Translations under genes and position numbers: made by a program
Notes under the pieces: model-generated
Databases searched by the model: none
The model's input: only the letters and a program-made list of their open reading frames with translations
Told to the model about the DNA's origin: nothing
Source: Caprimulgus europaeus
Lineage: Eukaryota; Chordata; Aves; Caprimulgiformes; Caprimulgidae
Direction of reading: 5' to 3'
NCBI GenBank assembly: GCA_907165065.1
Contig: OU015524.1
Coordinates: 26,706,295 to 26,770,294, forward strand
DNA: 64,000 nt
In this document: piece after piece, positions 61,926-64,000 of the stretch
Position numbering within the stretch: the first letter of the stretch is position 1
Layout of the letters: each line of letters begins with the position of its first letter

Positions 61926-63198
61926 AAACAAATGCCTACAGCCAGTGAAGACTTAGACATAAGGAACTGAGGTTGTTCCAGTGGCTTCCAGTGAGGTGTG
62001 TGTTTCTGTGGGTGCGTGGTGGCTTTGTCTCCGCGGTTGCCTGTTGCAAAGCAAGTGACCATTAGAAGACAAGGCCTGAGCAGCCTTTCTTGCTCTGTAG
62101 TTTGAGCCACATCGGTACCAGTCTTTTAACATTTGTAAGGGGTGAGGATGAGAGCAGAATCTGAAGGAATTACTCAGTGGTGGTTTTCCTTACCGGGCTT
62201 TACCAAGGAGGGTCTGCGAAGGAGAGCCAGGGAAGCTGGGCAGAAGTGCCTGTAGCCTGTGTGACTGTGCAGGAGACATGGTAACACTGTCAGCAGCGGG
62301 TCTTGTCTCCCCACGGTTTCTCTGAGGTCACCAATACCCTAACGACTTCTGGCAGTTGACTGAAATGACAGGCTGTAATGGCTGTAACTCAGAAATTATC
62401 AAACTCCCAGCTGTAATAGCTCAGCTGATTGTGTCGCTGTGCACTTAGAAACCCATCAATCATGCTGTGGTAATAAACAAACACTACAGATTCTTTTAAA
62501 ATTGCTACATAAATCATGCCAACACATACTGCACAGTTCATTGAAGTGATATGGTTTGTTGGCACTGAGGTGCTGGTATGTATTTTGAAAGTCTTTAACC
62601 TCCTGTGATTGCCTTACCATTAAGCACTGTACACTACTCCAAAAATACTCAGTGTTTAAAAACAATGTGAATGGTTAAATTCTTTAGTTGCATTCCTAAG
62701 TAAAAAAATAACAACATTTAAAAGGGGGGAAAAAAAAAAGGTATTGGGGTAATTCTATAATGTTGTAGGTAGGTAAGTTAGGATAATTTCATTCCATCAC
62801 TTTCCGCACAGCAGAAAAAAAAGACCTCTTAAGTCAGGAACTGTTTATCCCTGGAATTAAACAAACTTACCAAACCAATTTACATCAGCTTTTGCCAACA
62901 AAGGTCAAGTAAGCAAGAAAGAAACGTAGCCATGAGCCAAGAAGCTGGGTGCTAGATTTCAGCAGTAATCAAATTTATACAAGCAGTTTCATAACTCTTT
63001 GAGAGTAAGGCTTTCCAATGGAAATGCTGATTAAAATCTTAATGAGAGGGGTATGATACTACAATAAATGAACTTAATAGCTGTAATAAGCACTGGCAAA
63101 AGTCTGAATTTATGGAGAGAAAGTGTCTTTGGCAGCAGTGGGTCCAATTCAGGAAAGTGCCTGGCTGCTGGCTCTTGTGGCATGGAAACCCCTGAGAA

Positions 63199-63243
63199 GC
63201 CAAAGAGAAGGAGAAGGAGGAAGAGGAGGAGGAAGAAGCAAAG
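63199..63243. repeat. Purine (GAA/GGA) low-complexity tract
   Basis: Forty-odd bases of A and G with few interruptions, giving a false Arg/Lys/Glu-rich frame. Such tracts can form triplex DNA. Confidence 0.7.
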
Positions 63244-63430
63244 CACAAAGTGAGCTGGCAGGTCTGGGCCAGTCAGCCTGGGAGCTGCTCCACCTTTTTT
63301 GTGGAAAAGGCATTTCTATCTGTTTATTTCCCCCTAACATTTTGACTGCTTTTTCCATTTCCTGGCTTCCTCAAGCCACGAGGTAGAAATGTGAAAGAAG
63401 ACACCCACAGGGCTTTAAACGACTGACGTC

Positions 63431-63482
63431 TGTGTGTGCACATGCACGTGTGTATATGTGTATACATATTTATGTATGTGTC
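63431..63482. repeat. TG/CA-TA alternating tract
   Basis: Imperfect alternation of purine and pyrimidine (TGTGTGTGCACATGCACGTG then TGTATATG and TATGTATGTG), with Z-DNA potential. It is a degenerate microsatellite. Confidence 0.65.
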
Positions 63483-64000
63483 ACGCTGAACAGGGAGAGC
63501 TTATTTCCTCAGTGAAAAACCAATTGGCTGTGCACAAAATGAAGTGCTAAACAGGATGTTGAGTTCATCTGGAGAAGTGAGAGCTGCGTGAAGCAGTGGG
63601 TGCTGCTGCAGCTCTGCATGGGGCTGTGCTGAGCATTTGGTCCCATCCAACACTGCAATGCCCGGGCCAGGCTGAGGCTCAGAGCATCTCCAAGAGCTGC
63701 CCTTCGTCTCTGTGATGGTTTGGGAAAGGGGTGACTCTATCCCTAGGGCTGGGAACAGATTTCAGGCAATGAAGTGGGCATCACCTCTGGTACAATCCCC
63801 AGGGTTGTACTGGAGACACACTGAGAGCTTTGGTCTTTGCTTAGATCAAAATAAAAATGTGTTATCTATTTTTCTGTATCTTGTCTGAACCTACTGTTTT
63901 CTCTGTGGTTATTTTTCAAAGCTTTCTCCCCAACTTCAATGCATCTTTTTAAGTGGAAAGCTGAGGCTCTCGTACTCAACTCCAGAAACAGATTGTTACA

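Larger units (their letters stand above)
61926..64000. other. 3' intergenic region downstream of PKDCC
   Basis: No exon, RNA gene or recognised repeat is visible apart from a purine-rich tract (about 63199-63243) and a TG/CA-rich block (63431-63482). In human 2p21 the next gene is EML4; nothing of it can be seen yet in this window. Confidence 0.7.

Noticed and set aside
63714-63840. 'tgatggtttggg' start resembling another LTR-type end
   Set aside because: Only a dozen bases are suggestive and no second end is visible.
1-64000. CRISPR arrays, operons, prophage or bacterial defence systems
   Set aside because: The window is clearly vertebrate nuclear DNA (spliced gene, CR1 LINEs, CpG island), and no regularly spaced repeats are present.

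Overview
The window reads as a bird (avian) nuclear genome. Three truncated CR1 LINE copies are visible, two carrying the avian 3' end built on ATTCTATG or a variant of it. One older L3/CR1-like remnant is also present, interspersed repeats are otherwise sparse, and introns are compact. No bacterial, organellar or viral genome is present. There is one recognisable protein-coding gene, PKDCC (vertebrate lonesome kinase, VLK), on the + strand. All seven coding exons can be placed at base level with GT-AG borders and compatible phases, giving an intact 502-residue protein.

Layout: 1 to about 20.4 kb is 5' intergenic DNA with scattered low-complexity tracts, a CR1 copy (about 5.09-5.42 kb), a weak tRNA-derived SINE remnant (about 13.9 kb) and an L3/CR1-like LINE remnant (about 18.2-18.6 kb). 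About 20.4-25.6 kb is a very long CpG-rich domain containing the promoter, the 5' UTR and coding exon 1. Just upstream of the gene lie two inverted ZNF143/Staf-type sites that together form an 18-bp stem, and a perfect PBX-MEIS/PREP decamer. Intron 1 (14 kb) contains a second GC-rich patch with a TATA box (27.4-27.9 kb), a 58-bp tandem duplication, a possible antisense LTR remnant and another CR1. Exons 2 to 5 lie between 38.85 and 47.11 kb. Intron 5 (10.5 kb) carries an antisense CR1 with a long readable remnant of its ORF. Exon 6 is at 57.6 kb and exon 7 at 60.6 kb. A 3' UTR of about 1.17 kb ends near 61.9 kb, followed by about 2 kb of intergenic DNA.

PKDCC is a secretory-pathway and secreted tyrosine kinase, known in mammals for roles in skeletal, limb and lung development. 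The predicted protein has an N-terminal hydrophobic anchor/signal, an atypical kinase fold without the standard HRD and DFG motifs, and a C-terminal cysteine-patterned module that resembles PAN/apple domains. The long CpG domain and the PBX-MEIS site suit a developmentally regulated gene. I found no convincing second protein-coding gene; the long ORFs in the CpG domain are best explained by base composition. I did not find an obviously new biological system. The most interesting non-coding observations are the inverted ZNF143 pair and the intronic TATA/GC-rich patch.
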